A stretch of DNA of 5,958 nt. It comes from Chloroflexota bacterium (GTDB lineage: Bacteria > Chloroflexota > Anaerolineae > UBA7937 > JACPPX01). The stretch is from contig JACPWV010000222.1 in assembly GCA_016196905.1 (NCBI GenBank), positions 1 through 5,958 of the forward strand, written 5' to 3'. Below are positions 1 to 5,736 of this stretch, in pieces (position 1 is the stretch's first letter; every line of letters begins with the position of its first letter). The notes beneath the pieces were generated by a model. It was given only the letters and a program-made list of their open reading frames with translations. It was not told the origin of the DNA and did not search any database. The position numbers were made by a program, and so were the translations under genes.

Positions 1-1
1 C

Positions 2-715
2 GATTCCAGCGGCGAAATTCTACTAGAGATACCGCTGGATTCTAATGTCGGTTGGACCGAGAACGTCGGCTGGACCAGCACCGATACCACCGGCTCGACT
101 ACGGACACCACTAGCTCAACTACCGATACCTCGACTTCAACGACTGATACCTCAACCTCGACAACTGATACGTCGACCTCGTCGACCGACCCCTCAACTT
201 CAACGACCGATATGTCCGCCGTGTCGACCGATACCTCAACTTCAACAACCGACACGTCCACTGCGTCGACTGACACCTCAACCTCGACCACCGACTCCAG
301 TGGAGAAATCCTGCTGGAAGTAACGCTTGATCCCAATGTCGGTTGGACCGAGAACGTCGGCTGGACCAGCACCGATACCACCGGCTCGACTACGGACACC
401 TCTAGCTCAACTACCGATACCTCGACCTCGACAACCGATACCTCTACCACCGATACATCGACTATAGATACCTCAACTTCGAGCACGGATACCTCGACGT
501 CGACCACCGATACATCGACTACAGACACCTCGACTTCGACAACCGATACCTCGACTTCGACGACCGACACCTCGACCTCGACAACCGATACCTCGACTTC
601 GACGACCGACACCTCGACCTCGACAACCGATACCTCGACCACTGACTCCGGTGGGGATGTCCTACTGGAAGCACCTATTGACTCCGGCATCAGCACGGAA
701 AACATCGGTTGGACA
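2..715 (+). repeat. Three-copy long-period module repeat (copies at 2, 293 and 644)
   Basis: Copy A starts at 2, copy B at 293 (period 291 nt, 97 codons) and copy C at 644 (351 nt after B). A and B align without gaps over at least 134 nt. Positions 44-135 and 335-426 differ at a single base (110 versus 401), while the preceding 42 nt (2-43 versus 293-334) differ at 12 positions, mostly silent. Copy C is more diverged and lacks the first NVGWTE unit. All periods are multiples of three, so gain or loss of units keeps the frame. Confidence 0.85.
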
Positions 716-718
716 TAA
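2..718 (+). CDS. Acidic Thr/Ser/Asp-rich modular repeat protein, C-terminal part (5' end outside window)
   Basis: The frame is open from the first bases to a TAA at 716-718, giving 238 visible residues with no start, so the gene is 5'-truncated by the window. Three modules begin at residues 1, 98 and 215. The first two read D-S-S-G-E-I-L-L-E, then a variable -LD- stretch, then NVGWTENVGWT. The third is shorter (DSGGDVLLE... ending STENIGWT) and forms the C-terminus. Between them run low-complexity linkers: ten exact heptads of D-T-S-T-S-T-T type in the first (residues 28-97), and ten heptads plus four pentads in the second (125-214). I see no Lys, Arg, His, Cys, Phe or Tyr in the visible part, so it is strongly acidic. 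No LPXTG motif or C-terminal membrane segment is visible. Such linkers are typical of extended, often glycosylated, extracellular stalks, but secretion cannot be tested because the N-terminus is missing. I do not recognise the GWT module as a named domain. The HD-GYP gene starts 34 nt downstream. Confidence 0.75.
   Translation, partial: DSSGEILLEIPLDSNVGWTENVGWTSTDTTGSTTDTTSSTTDTSTSTTDTSTSTTDTSTSSTDPSTSTTDMSAVSTDTSTSTTDTSTASTDTSTSTTDSSGEILLEVTLDPNVGWTENVGWTSTDTTGSTTDTSSSTTDTSTSTTDTSTTDTSTIDTSTSSTDTSTSTTDTSTTDTSTSTTDTSTSTTDTSTSTTDTSTSTTDTSTSTTDTSTTDSGGDVLLEAPIDSGISTENIGWT
545..640 (+). repeat. Perfect 42-bp tandem repeat inside the Thr/Ser/Asp linker
   Basis: A 42-nt unit at 545-586 is repeated exactly at 587-628, and a third copy begins at 629 before diverging at 641. 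Each unit is two 21-nt half-units encoding D-T-S-T-S-T-T that differ only at silent positions (GATACC...ACTTCG versus GACACC...ACCTCG). The surrounding region 83-644 is made of the same 21-nt units, with four 15-nt variants (D-T-S-T-T or D-T-S-T-I) between about 440 and 643. The exact dimer suggests recent duplication by slippage or unequal crossover. Confidence 0.85.
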
Positions 719-752
719 ACTAGGCGACCAGGGACAGGGAGACACCTTACAC

Positions 753-2120
753 ATGACCAACACACATCGACACCTCGTCACGCAACTTTACGTCGCCGTA
801 GTTACCCTCCTTGGCTTCGCTCTCCTCCTGGGGAGCCTCCCTGAAGTAGCGCGCCAGCCGTTGCCTCTCCTTCTCTTCTTGGCCGGCTGCGCGGGTTTGG
901 CTCAGCGCTTCCCGGTTGCCCTCTTCCGCAACAGCGACGTTTCAGTCGCCTTCGCCATCACTTTCGCCACCCTCCTGCTGCTAGGCACGCCGGCCGCCAT
1001 CTGGGTCAACCTCCCCAGCGCCTTGATGCTGTGGGTAGCCTCCACCAAAGGCGTGCTGCCCGCACACAGGGGTCTGTTCAACATCGGGAGCTTCAGCCTG
1101 TCTGCGGCCACCGCCGGCCTGGTCTACTCCGCATTGGGAGGCTCCACCCCACCTGCTGACTTCGTCTCCGCCCTACCCGCTATGGCCGCTGCCGCGGTGA
1201 CCTACTTCGCCATGAACTCCGGGCTGACCGCCATGGCGATCGGCCTGAGCACCCATAGCTCGGTGCGGGATGTCTGGCGAGTCAACTACGCTTGGATGGT
1301 GCTGAACTATCTGGGCCTGGCCGTCAATGGCATCGCACTAGCCGGGGCTTATCTGGCCATGAACATCCAGGGCATGCTGTTCTTCCTGGCGCCCCTGGTC
1401 ATCGCTCGCTATTCCTTCAATCTCTTTATGGCCAAGAGTCGCGAGGTTCGGGAGCAGAATCACAGGCTGGAGCTAGCGAAGTCCCAACTCGAAGAGAGCT
1501 ACCTCAACACCATCGCCGCCCTGGTCGCCGCCATCGACGCCAAGGACCATTACACCCAGGGCCACTCCAAAGTCACCGCCCACTACGCTACGCTCACCGC
1601 TCGCGCGATGGGCCTCTCCGATCGCGAAGTCGCCGGCGTTTACCTGGCTGCCCTGTTCCACGATATCGGCAAGATCGCGATTCCCGAACACATCCTCAAT
1701 AAGCCCGACAGACTCTCCTCTGAAGAGTGGGAAACCGTCGTCCAACATTCCTCCGTCGGCTCCCAGATCATCGCCCAGATCACTAACCTGCGCTGGGTCG
1801 CCCCTGCCATTCGACATCACCACGAACACTTCGACGGCTCCGGCTATCCCGATCACCTCCAAGGCGATCAGATCCCCCTTACTGCACAGATCCTGGCGGT
1901 GGCCGACGCCTACCAAGCCATGCGCTCCAAGCGCCCCTATCGCCAACCCCGACCTCACCAGGAGGCCCTGGCCGAACTCCGCCTCAACGCCGGCACCCAG
2001 TTCAGCCCCCAGGTGGTGGAGGCCTTCGTTCAGGCGATCAGCACGGAGGTCACCCCCCTCGCCGAGAAGCTTCCCCTGCGGGTGGCCGAGATTCTGCACG
2101 TCTCCCAACCACAATTCTAA
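753..2120 (+). CDS. Membrane-anchored HD-GYP protein, predicted c-di-GMP phosphodiesterase
   Basis: This is a 455-residue protein predicted to hydrolyse cyclic di-GMP at the inner face of the membrane. Residues about 12-226 are hydrophobic, with roughly six to eight membrane segments (for example 12-29, 36-51, 63-95, 105-127, 138-165, 178-225). A charged, probably coiled-coil linker (227-255) leads into the HD-GYP domain (about 250-450). Visible metal and catalytic motifs are DHYTQGHS (H271), HDIGK (H303, D304, K307), QHSSVG (H332), HHHE (355-358) followed by DGSGYP (361-366), and VADAYQAM (D385). All are intact, so an active enzyme is likely. The position often occupied by Glu in trinuclear-metal members appears to be Asp (D262). 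The membrane part does not match a sensor domain I can name. ATG 753 is chosen because translation from it enters the first membrane segment directly and an AGGGAG lies 11 nt upstream; earlier in-frame codons overlap the repeat gene. The gene follows the repeat protein gene by 34 nt and may share its transcript. Confidence 0.93.
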   Translation: MTNTHRHLVTQLYVAVVTLLGFALLLGSLPEVARQPLPLLLFLAGCAGLAQRFPVALFRNSDVSVAFAITFATLLLLGTPAAIWVNLPSALMLWVASTKGVLPAHRGLFNIGSFSLSAATAGLVYSALGGSTPPADFVSALPAMAAAAVTYFAMNSGLTAMAIGLSTHSSVRDVWRVNYAWMVLNYLGLAVNGIALAGAYLAMNIQGMLFFLAPLVIARYSFNLFMAKSREVREQNHRLELAKSQLEESYLNTIAALVAAIDAKDHYTQGHSKVTAHYATLTARAMGLSDREVAGVYLAALFHDIGKIAIPEHILNKPDRLSSEEWETVVQHSSVGSQIIAQITNLRWVAPAIRHHHEHFDGSGYPDHLQGDQIPLTAQILAVADAYQAMRSKRPYRQPRPHQEALAELRLNAGTQFSPQVVEAFVQAISTEVTPLAEKLPLRVAEILHVSQPQF

Positions 2121-2148
2121 ATCTATTCTTGCGAACCTTGAACAGCAG

Positions 2149-2179
2149 AATCGCCGAGGGATCCCCTCGGCGATTTTTT
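2149..2179 (+). terminator. Rho-independent terminator after the HD-GYP gene
   Basis: A perfect 12-bp stem (AATCGCCGAGGG at 2149-2160 with CCCTCGGCGATT at 2164-2175) closes a 3-nt loop and runs into a six-T tract (2174-2179). It begins 28 nt after the HD-GYP stop codon and should end plus-strand transcription before the convergent moaDE gene. Confidence 0.93.
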
Positions 2180-2265
2180 GTGGAACAGGTTTGCCCACGC
2201 CACACTGGCCGGGCCGCCGTCGATCTAGCGTGCATTTCCCAATACCGCTTCCAACCAATGAACGC

Positions 2266-2299
2266 AACATGGCCGCCGATACTGATCGGCGGCCATGTT
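2266..2299. repeat. Perfect 15-bp inverted repeat between convergent genes
   Basis: AACATGGCCGCCGAT (2266-2280) is followed by a 4-nt loop (ACTG) and its exact reverse complement (2285-2299). It lies 13 nt beyond the stop of the minus-strand moaDE gene, where a terminator is expected. Neither strand has a T tract after the stem, so it is not a canonical intrinsic terminator. It may stabilise the mRNA 3' end, act as a Rho-assisted or U-less terminator, or block read-through from both sides. Confidence 0.8.
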
Positions 2300-2312
2300 A
2301 GGATCGATAATG

Positions 2313-3053
2313 CTACTCATCGACGGAGGCGGGAAGCTGAGAAGGTGTCCCCTCTTCAATCCATTCCTCCCCGCCCACCCATACCTCCTTCTTCCAGATG
2401 GGCACTAACTCCTTGAGCCGGTCGATGGCGTACCGACAAGCCTCGAAGGCCTCGCGGCGATGGGGGGTGGCCACCGCGATGCCCACGCTGGCCTCCCCCA
2501 ACTTTAAGCGGCCCACGCGGTGGATCAGGGCTACGCGATCCGTGCCCCAACGACGGCGGATCTCCTCCCCGATCTCGCGCATTTTGCTCAAGGCCATTTC
2601 CGGGTAGGCGTCGTACTCCAAGTATTCGACCTCCCGTCCCCGCGAGTGGCGGCGGGCGGTGCCCAGAAAGGTGACAATGGCCCCCATCTCGGGGCTGGCT
2701 ACCGCTCGGCTCAACTCATCCAGGGAGATCTCCTCCTCCACGATGCGATAAAGCGCACCCCCGCTGACGGGCGGGATGAAGGCGACCTCATCGCCATCGC
2801 GTAGGGGCTGCTCCAGGGGGGCGTACTCGCCGTTGATGGCTACCACCAGAGCGTTCCGATAAGCTTGCAAGCGGGGGTATTGCTGAGCCAGCTGGCGCCA
2901 CAGCCCGAGAGGCGTGGCTCCAGGAGGCAAATCCACGAGCCGCTCTCGCTCGCCCACCGCCTCGCGGTAGACGGCGAAAAGGCGAAGCCGCACACGCACG
3001 GCCTCTTGGCCGGCCTGCCTGGTTTCTTTTTTCTCTGCGACTTTTTCCTTCAT
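2313..3053 (-). CDS. moaDE: Fused molybdopterin synthase (MoaD-MoaE)
   Basis: One 246-residue chain carries both subunits of molybdopterin synthase, which inserts two dithiolene sulfurs into cyclic pyranopterin monophosphate during molybdenum cofactor synthesis. Residues about 20-99 are MoaD, a ubiquitin-like sulfur carrier (VRLRLFAVYREAVG at 21-34, DGDEVAFIPPVSGG at 86-99). Residues about 102-246 are MoaE, the catalytic subunit: GAIVTFLGTARRHSRG (124-139), LEYDAYPEMA (145-154), IHRVGRLKLGEASV (177-190), PHRREAFEACRYAIDRLK (197-214) and PIWKKE (218-223). K214 and K221 have the seven-residue spacing of the E. coli MoaE catalytic lysines K119 and K126. The MoaD Gly-Gly (98-99), which must be a free C-terminus to carry thiocarboxylate, is internal; the fused MoaX of Mycobacterium tuberculosis is known to be cleaved at the equivalent place. 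ATG 3053 has no clear Shine-Dalgarno. A GTG at 2993-2991 (residue 21), with AGAGG about 8 nt upstream, would give a more typical MoaD N-terminus. Confidence 0.95.
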   Translation of the reverse strand: MKEKVAEKKETRQAGQEAVRVRLRLFAVYREAVGERERLVDLPPGATPLGLWRQLAQQYPRLQAYRNALVVAINGEYAPLEQPLRDGDEVAFIPPVSGGALYRIVEEEISLDELSRAVASPEMGAIVTFLGTARRHSRGREVEYLEYDAYPEMALSKMREIGEEIRRRWGTDRVALIHRVGRLKLGEASVGIAVATPHRREAFEACRYAIDRLKELVPIWKKEVWVGGEEWIEEGTPSQLPASVDE

Positions 3054-3077
3054 CGTTCAGCAGCAACGATCATAGCG

Positions 3078-3083
3078 ATTATA
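3078..3083 (-). promoter_or_regulatory. Candidate -10 element for moaDE
   Basis: The minus strand reads TATAAT exactly, ending 24 nt upstream of the moaDE ATG, inside the 106-nt gap after the phosphoglycerate mutase gene. No good -35 hexamer stands at 16-18 nt; the best placed hexamer (ACCAAC at 3106-3101) is poor. Transcription from here would give a leader of roughly 20 nt. It may be a genuine internal promoter or a chance AT-rich match. Confidence 0.45.
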
Positions 3084-3159
3084 CTCTAAAAGGCAACCCC
3101 GTTGGTAGCGAAGCTAGCCGCGCCGTCGGGGATTTGGGTAAATATCGGACCCTCGAAGG

Positions 3160-4365
3160 TCAGGCCCCATATTTGGTCAGCCGACCAGCGTGAGCCAAGG
3201 CGAGGCTCATCAGCTCAACCGCGGGCCGTGTTCCTAACCCTCCCCGCGCGCAGTGATACTCGTCGAAATGCGGGGTGCCGTCGGCGCGCGCGGATGGAGA
3301 ATGGAGTAGAACTGGGACCGGGTGCCAGCTGTGGGCGCGCAGCGCAGAAGGCGTGGAATGGTCCCCCGTGACGACCAAGACTTCCGGACGGAGATCCTGG
3401 AGGGCCGGGGTCAACCCATCGATCTCCTCCAGGATGCGCACCTTGCCCTCGAAATCGCCATCTTCGCCGCGGCTGTCCGCCTCTTTAATGTGCAGGAAGA
3501 AGAAATCGTATTCGGCCAAGCGGCTCCGCAGCCGCTCCAGCATATCGGCGTAATCGCGGTAGGGCTCCAGAATGGTCATCCCCAGCAGGCGGGCCAGCCC
3601 TCGATACATGGGATATTTCGCGATGGCGATCGCGCGCAGTCCGTAGCGCTCCTCCAGGCTGGGATACTTCTCGTACTGGGCGAAGCCGCGCAGAAGGACC
3701 ATGTTGGCCGGCGCGGCGTCGGACAGTATGTGACGCGTTTGCTGAAGAAAACGATTGATCAACTCGGCGGTGCCTTCTGCGCGAGGGTGAGTAGCGCGGC
3801 AGGTCCGAGGCGAGACGCCGGTGGCCTGGGGATCCGTATCGGTGAGGTCGGCCTCCAGGTTGGGGCCGCGCAGGATCAGCGCCGCTCGGTGTTCCCGTTC
3901 CGCCTCGAAAAAAATTTCCACCGGTGAGAGATCGACGGCGCTTTTAACTTTCTGGCATAGCTCGCGAGCTCGCTCGGTGGAGATTCGCCCCGCGCGGCGG
4001 TCGATCACCCGGCCGTCTTCATCCAAAGTTGCGAAGTTGACCCGAGCTGCCAGATCATTTTCCCGCAGCGGAAAATCGATACCGAGAGCGGACAGTACCC
4101 CGCGGCCGATATGGCGCTGGACCGGATCGTACCCGAAGAGAGCCAAATGTCCCGGCCCGCTGCCGGGGGTGACGCCCGGGGCTACCATCTCCAGCAGGCC
4201 GCACAAGGAACCGGCGGCCAGCGCGTCGAGGTTGGGCGTGCGCGCCACTTGGAGCTCGCTCCCTCCCTTCCCCCCCATAGCCAGCCCGCCCAGACCGTCC
4301 ACGATGAGAAAAACGATCTTGGTCTGGTTGCGCACGATCAAGCTATCGGGGAAGAGAGCTTCCAT
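3160..4365 (-). CDS. apgM: 2,3-bisphosphoglycerate-independent phosphoglycerate mutase, archaeal (ApgM) type
   Basis: This 401-residue cytosolic enzyme of the alkaline phosphatase superfamily is predicted to interconvert 3- and 2-phosphoglycerate in glycolysis and gluconeogenesis. Numbering from ATG 4365: KIVFLIVDGLGG (16-27, metal ligand D23), RTPNLDAL (42-49), GVTPGSGPGHLALFGYDP (64-81) with the likely phosphorylated serine S69, HIKEADSRGEDGDFEGK (292-308, D297), VVTGDHSTP (332-340, D335 and H336) and HSWHPVP (345-351). Length and motif order match the ApgM family of about 400 residues rather than the ~510-residue bacterial iPGM. At the ligand position usually drawn as His in D-x-x-x-H, this protein has Glu (E301). 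The frame also permits a TTG start at 4380, but ATG 4365 gives an N-terminus (MEALFPDSLI...) better suited to the family; neither has a convincing Shine-Dalgarno. It lies 152 nt after the Nudix gene with no intervening terminator, so read-through from the Nudix promoter is plausible. Confidence 0.93.
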   Translation of the reverse strand: MEALFPDSLIVRNQTKIVFLIVDGLGGLAMGGKGGSELQVARTPNLDALAAGSLCGLLEMVAPGVTPGSGPGHLALFGYDPVQRHIGRGVLSALGIDFPLRENDLAARVNFATLDEDGRVIDRRAGRISTERARELCQKVKSAVDLSPVEIFFEAEREHRAALILRGPNLEADLTDTDPQATGVSPRTCRATHPRAEGTAELINRFLQQTRHILSDAAPANMVLLRGFAQYEKYPSLEERYGLRAIAIAKYPMYRGLARLLGMTILEPYRDYADMLERLRSRLAEYDFFFLHIKEADSRGEDGDFEGKVRILEEIDGLTPALQDLRPEVLVVTGDHSTPSALRAHSWHPVPVLLHSPSARADGTPHFDEYHCARGGLGTRPAVELMSLALAHAGRLTKYGA

Positions 4366-4517
4366 AGGGGAATGCCGCAACTACTCGACTCGAATTCGAT
4401 GATCGATCACCGGGGAGTACTCGTTCACGCCCGCCGACCGATGGGCTGAATAGCGCATGGAATGACTCGTACTTCGACTCGGGTCTAAGCTGGCGTTTTT
4501 ATTGAGCAATCGATTTT

Positions 4518-4961
4518 TCATGGCTGCGTTCGATGTTTCCGCCAGGCCTCTCGCGCTTTCTCCAGCATCTGCCGCTCGGTGTCATAGCTGGCCTTTTGGA
4601 TGGCCTCCTGGATGGGGTACCAGCGCGCGCTCAAGACCTCGGCGTCGTGGCGATGCAGGTTGCCGCCGGTATGGCCCAGCAAGAAAAAATCCACGAATTT
4701 GTGGTAGAGAATTTTTTCCTGAGGATCGCGATACCAATATTCGATGTAGCCCAATTTGTCGATGATCTCGCCCTCCAGCCCGGTCTCCTCGGCCACCTCG
4801 CGCCGGGCCGTCCGATCGGCTTTTTCCCCCTTCTCCACGATCCCCTTGGGCAGGGCCCAGACCTCGGGTTTGGGCGAGATGAGGGCCACCTCCAGTTGCC
4901 CGTTCGCCTCTCGACAGATCACCCCGCCCGCTGATTTTTGGATGCGTACTTTGCGACTCAT
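4518..4961 (-). CDS. Nudix hydrolase, MutT/diadenosine-polyphosphatase-like
   Basis: This is a 147-residue single-domain Nudix protein predicted to hydrolyse a nucleoside diphosphate linked to another moiety, using Mg2+. The Nudix box is complete at residues 40-62: G40, E46, R54, E55, E58, E59, G61, L62, fitting G-x5-E-x7-R-E-U-x-E-E-x-G-U. The start KSAGGVICR (9-17), WALPKGIVEKGE (35-46), LGYIEYWYRD (70-79) and the tail with ARWYPIQEA (112-120) resemble bacterial Ap4A-hydrolase/MutT-like members, but the substrate cannot be fixed from sequence. ATG 4961 begins one residue group before the first beta strand and gives normal length; no clear Shine-Dalgarno precedes it. It is the first gene after a good promoter at 5121-5149, separated from it by an unusually long leader. 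Confidence 0.94.
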   Translation of the reverse strand: MSRKVRIQKSAGGVICREANGQLEVALISPKPEVWALPKGIVEKGEKADRTARREVAEETGLEGEIIDKLGYIEYWYRDPQEKILYHKFVDFFLLGHTGGNLHRHDAEVLSARWYPIQEAIQKASYDTERQMLEKAREAWRKHRTQP

Positions 4962-5114
4962 CTGTCAAACTTGGGTGCGACCCCACAAAGCATCGGCGAT
5001 TCCGCTGGACGGCCCGCTCCCCGATCTCTGCGATCGGGTTTTCGGTGGGTTTCTGGAGCGGCTGGCGAGGGAATACAGCCCCTTGTCGAGCATCTCGTCG
5101 GGATCGACATCGCC
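4962..5114 (-). promoter_or_regulatory. Long 5' leader of the Nudix gene with a hairpin and two possible short ORFs
   Basis: The predicted start of transcription near 5114 leaves about 150 nt before the Nudix ATG. It contains a perfect 7-bp hairpin (CCCGATC / GATCGGG, 5-nt loop, at 5020-5038). Two short frames are open: 5093-4965 (42 residues, beginning MLDKGLYSLASR) and 5110-4958 (50 residues, rich in Arg and Pro), whose TGA overlaps the Nudix ATG as ATGA. Neither has a good ribosome binding site or a recognisable product, so I do not call them genes. No riboswitch class is recognised. Confidence 0.4.
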
Positions 5115-5120
5115 CTGCGC

Positions 5121-5149
5121 ATCTTAGCACCGCCACGCTAGATCGTCAA
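5121..5149 (-). promoter_or_regulatory. Sigma70-type promoter driving the Nudix gene
   Basis: On the minus strand TTGACG (5149-5144) and TAAGAT (5126-5121) are separated by exactly 17 nt, giving five of six consensus matches at -35 and a reasonable -10. The pair lies directly downstream of the DoxX-gene terminator, the expected place for a new transcription unit covering the Nudix gene and perhaps apgM. Confidence 0.72.
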
Positions 5150-5159
5150 ATTGCCCAGG

Positions 5160-5195
5160 AAAAATGAGGGCCCGATCACATCGCATCGGACCCTC
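5160..5195 (-). terminator. Rho-independent terminator after the DoxX-like gene
   Basis: Read on the minus strand, GAGGGTCCGAT (5195-5185) pairs with ATCGGGCCCTC (5176-5166) across an 8-nt loop, 11 bp with one G-T wobble, followed by ATTTTT (5165-5160). It lies 22 nt after the DoxX stop. A second GC-only hairpin (CCCCGCG / CGCGGGG, 5200-5215) sits between the stop codon and this terminator. Confidence 0.88.
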
Positions 5196-5217
5196 GTCGC
5201 CCCGCGAGCGCGGGGGC

Positions 5218-5736
5218 TTATCTGCCGGCCGGCTCTGGCGCGCGCTCCAGCCACCAAGGGAACAGCCGGGGCAATCGATCGTACAGGAGCTGATCCAGCC
5301 CGAAGGCTTTGCTAGCCCCGCCCAGGATCAGGATGACCTGGACGAGCGCCATGATCAGGTTGATCCCGTAGGTGGAGGGGCTCAGGTGGGAGGCGGCCAA
5401 GAAGAAGTTGATATTCATCAGCAGACCGAAGAAGGCTCCCACGGTGCCGAACAGGCCCAGGATCAGGGAGATCCCCACCCAAAGCTCGCCGTAGGCCACC
5501 AGAGCAGCGAAGAGGGTGCTGTTGGGGAGGGCCATCGCGTTGAGAAAGTCGACGTACCACCCGTTGGGGTTGTCTTTGGCGAAGAAAGCCAAGGTGCCAC
5601 CCATCTTGGCGGCGAACTCGGGATCTGCCACTTTCTCCCAGCCGCCCTTGAGCCACTCATAGCCAATGACGATGCGCACCAGGGCCAGCCACAGCGCGGG
5701 ATCCTTGATCTGCCACGCGCTACGCAGGAAATTCAT
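5218..5736 (-). CDS. DoxX/DoxD-family integral membrane protein
   Basis: This is a 172-residue membrane protein with four predicted helices (about 14-31, 73-94, 96-114, 122-142). Family signals are the first-helix pattern LALVRIVIGYEWLKGGWEK (18-35), a soluble loop rich in Trp, Asn and Pro (PEFAAKMGGTLAFF at 39-52, DNPNGWYVDF at 55-64), GELWVGISLILGLF (83-96) and a polar segment SPSTYGINLI (119-128). DoxD was described as the small subunit of archaeal thiosulfate:quinone oxidoreductase, and DoxX in mycobacteria is tied to a membrane redox complex; most bacterial homologues lack a proven role. No DoxA or thiosulfate-oxidation gene is seen nearby, so TQO activity is not claimed. ATG 5736 is favoured over upstream in-frame codons because AAGGAG stands 7 nt before it and the extra 23 residues would be hydrophilic and arginine-rich. 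It is a single-gene unit with its own terminator. Confidence 0.88.
   Translation of the reverse strand: MNFLRSAWQIKDPALWLALVRIVIGYEWLKGGWEKVADPEFAAKMGGTLAFFAKDNPNGWYVDFLNAMALPNSTLFAALVAYGELWVGISLILGLFGTVGAFFGLLMNINFFLAASHLSPSTYGINLIMALVQVILILGGASKAFGLDQLLYDRLPRLFPWWLERAPEPAGR

Noticed and set aside
45..323. Second open frame (Pro/Arg-rich) through the repeat region
   Set aside because: Units of 21 nt without stops keep alternative frames open automatically. The Thr/Ser/Asp frame is open over the whole stretch, conserves modules with silent changes, and ends in a coherent C-terminus.
83..643. CRISPR-like array
   Set aside because: Units are contiguous and imperfect, with no unique spacers of constant length, and they encode a continuous acidic peptide.
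2221..2232. 12-mer CGATCTAGCGTG also present on the minus strand at 5145-5134 inside the Nudix promoter spacer
   Set aside because: A single 12-base match between two places in about 6 kb is within chance expectation, and the flanks do not match.
1473..2270. 265-residue minus-strand open frame opposite the HD-GYP gene
   Set aside because: It is antisense to intact HD-GYP motifs, crosses the terminator hairpin, and shows no recognisable domain; it is a GC-rich shadow frame.
3054..3159. Intrinsic terminator after apgM
   Set aside because: The minus strand has a short bulged stem (GGCTAGC-TTC-GCTACC), but it is weak and not followed directly by a T tract.
3322..3927. 201-residue plus-strand frame opposite the phosphoglycerate mutase
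   Set aside because: It is antisense to conserved ApgM motifs and has no recognisable domain or ribosome binding site.
4366..4517. Separate promoter for apgM or terminator of the Nudix gene in the 152-nt gap
   Set aside because: I found no hexamer pair with acceptable spacing and no hairpin with a T tract on the minus strand; the only palindrome near the Nudix stop is a short AATCGATT.
4582..5136. 184-residue minus-strand frame overlapping the Nudix gene
   Set aside because: Arg- and Gly-rich composition without a family match, and it overlaps the well-supported Nudix frame and the promoter -10.
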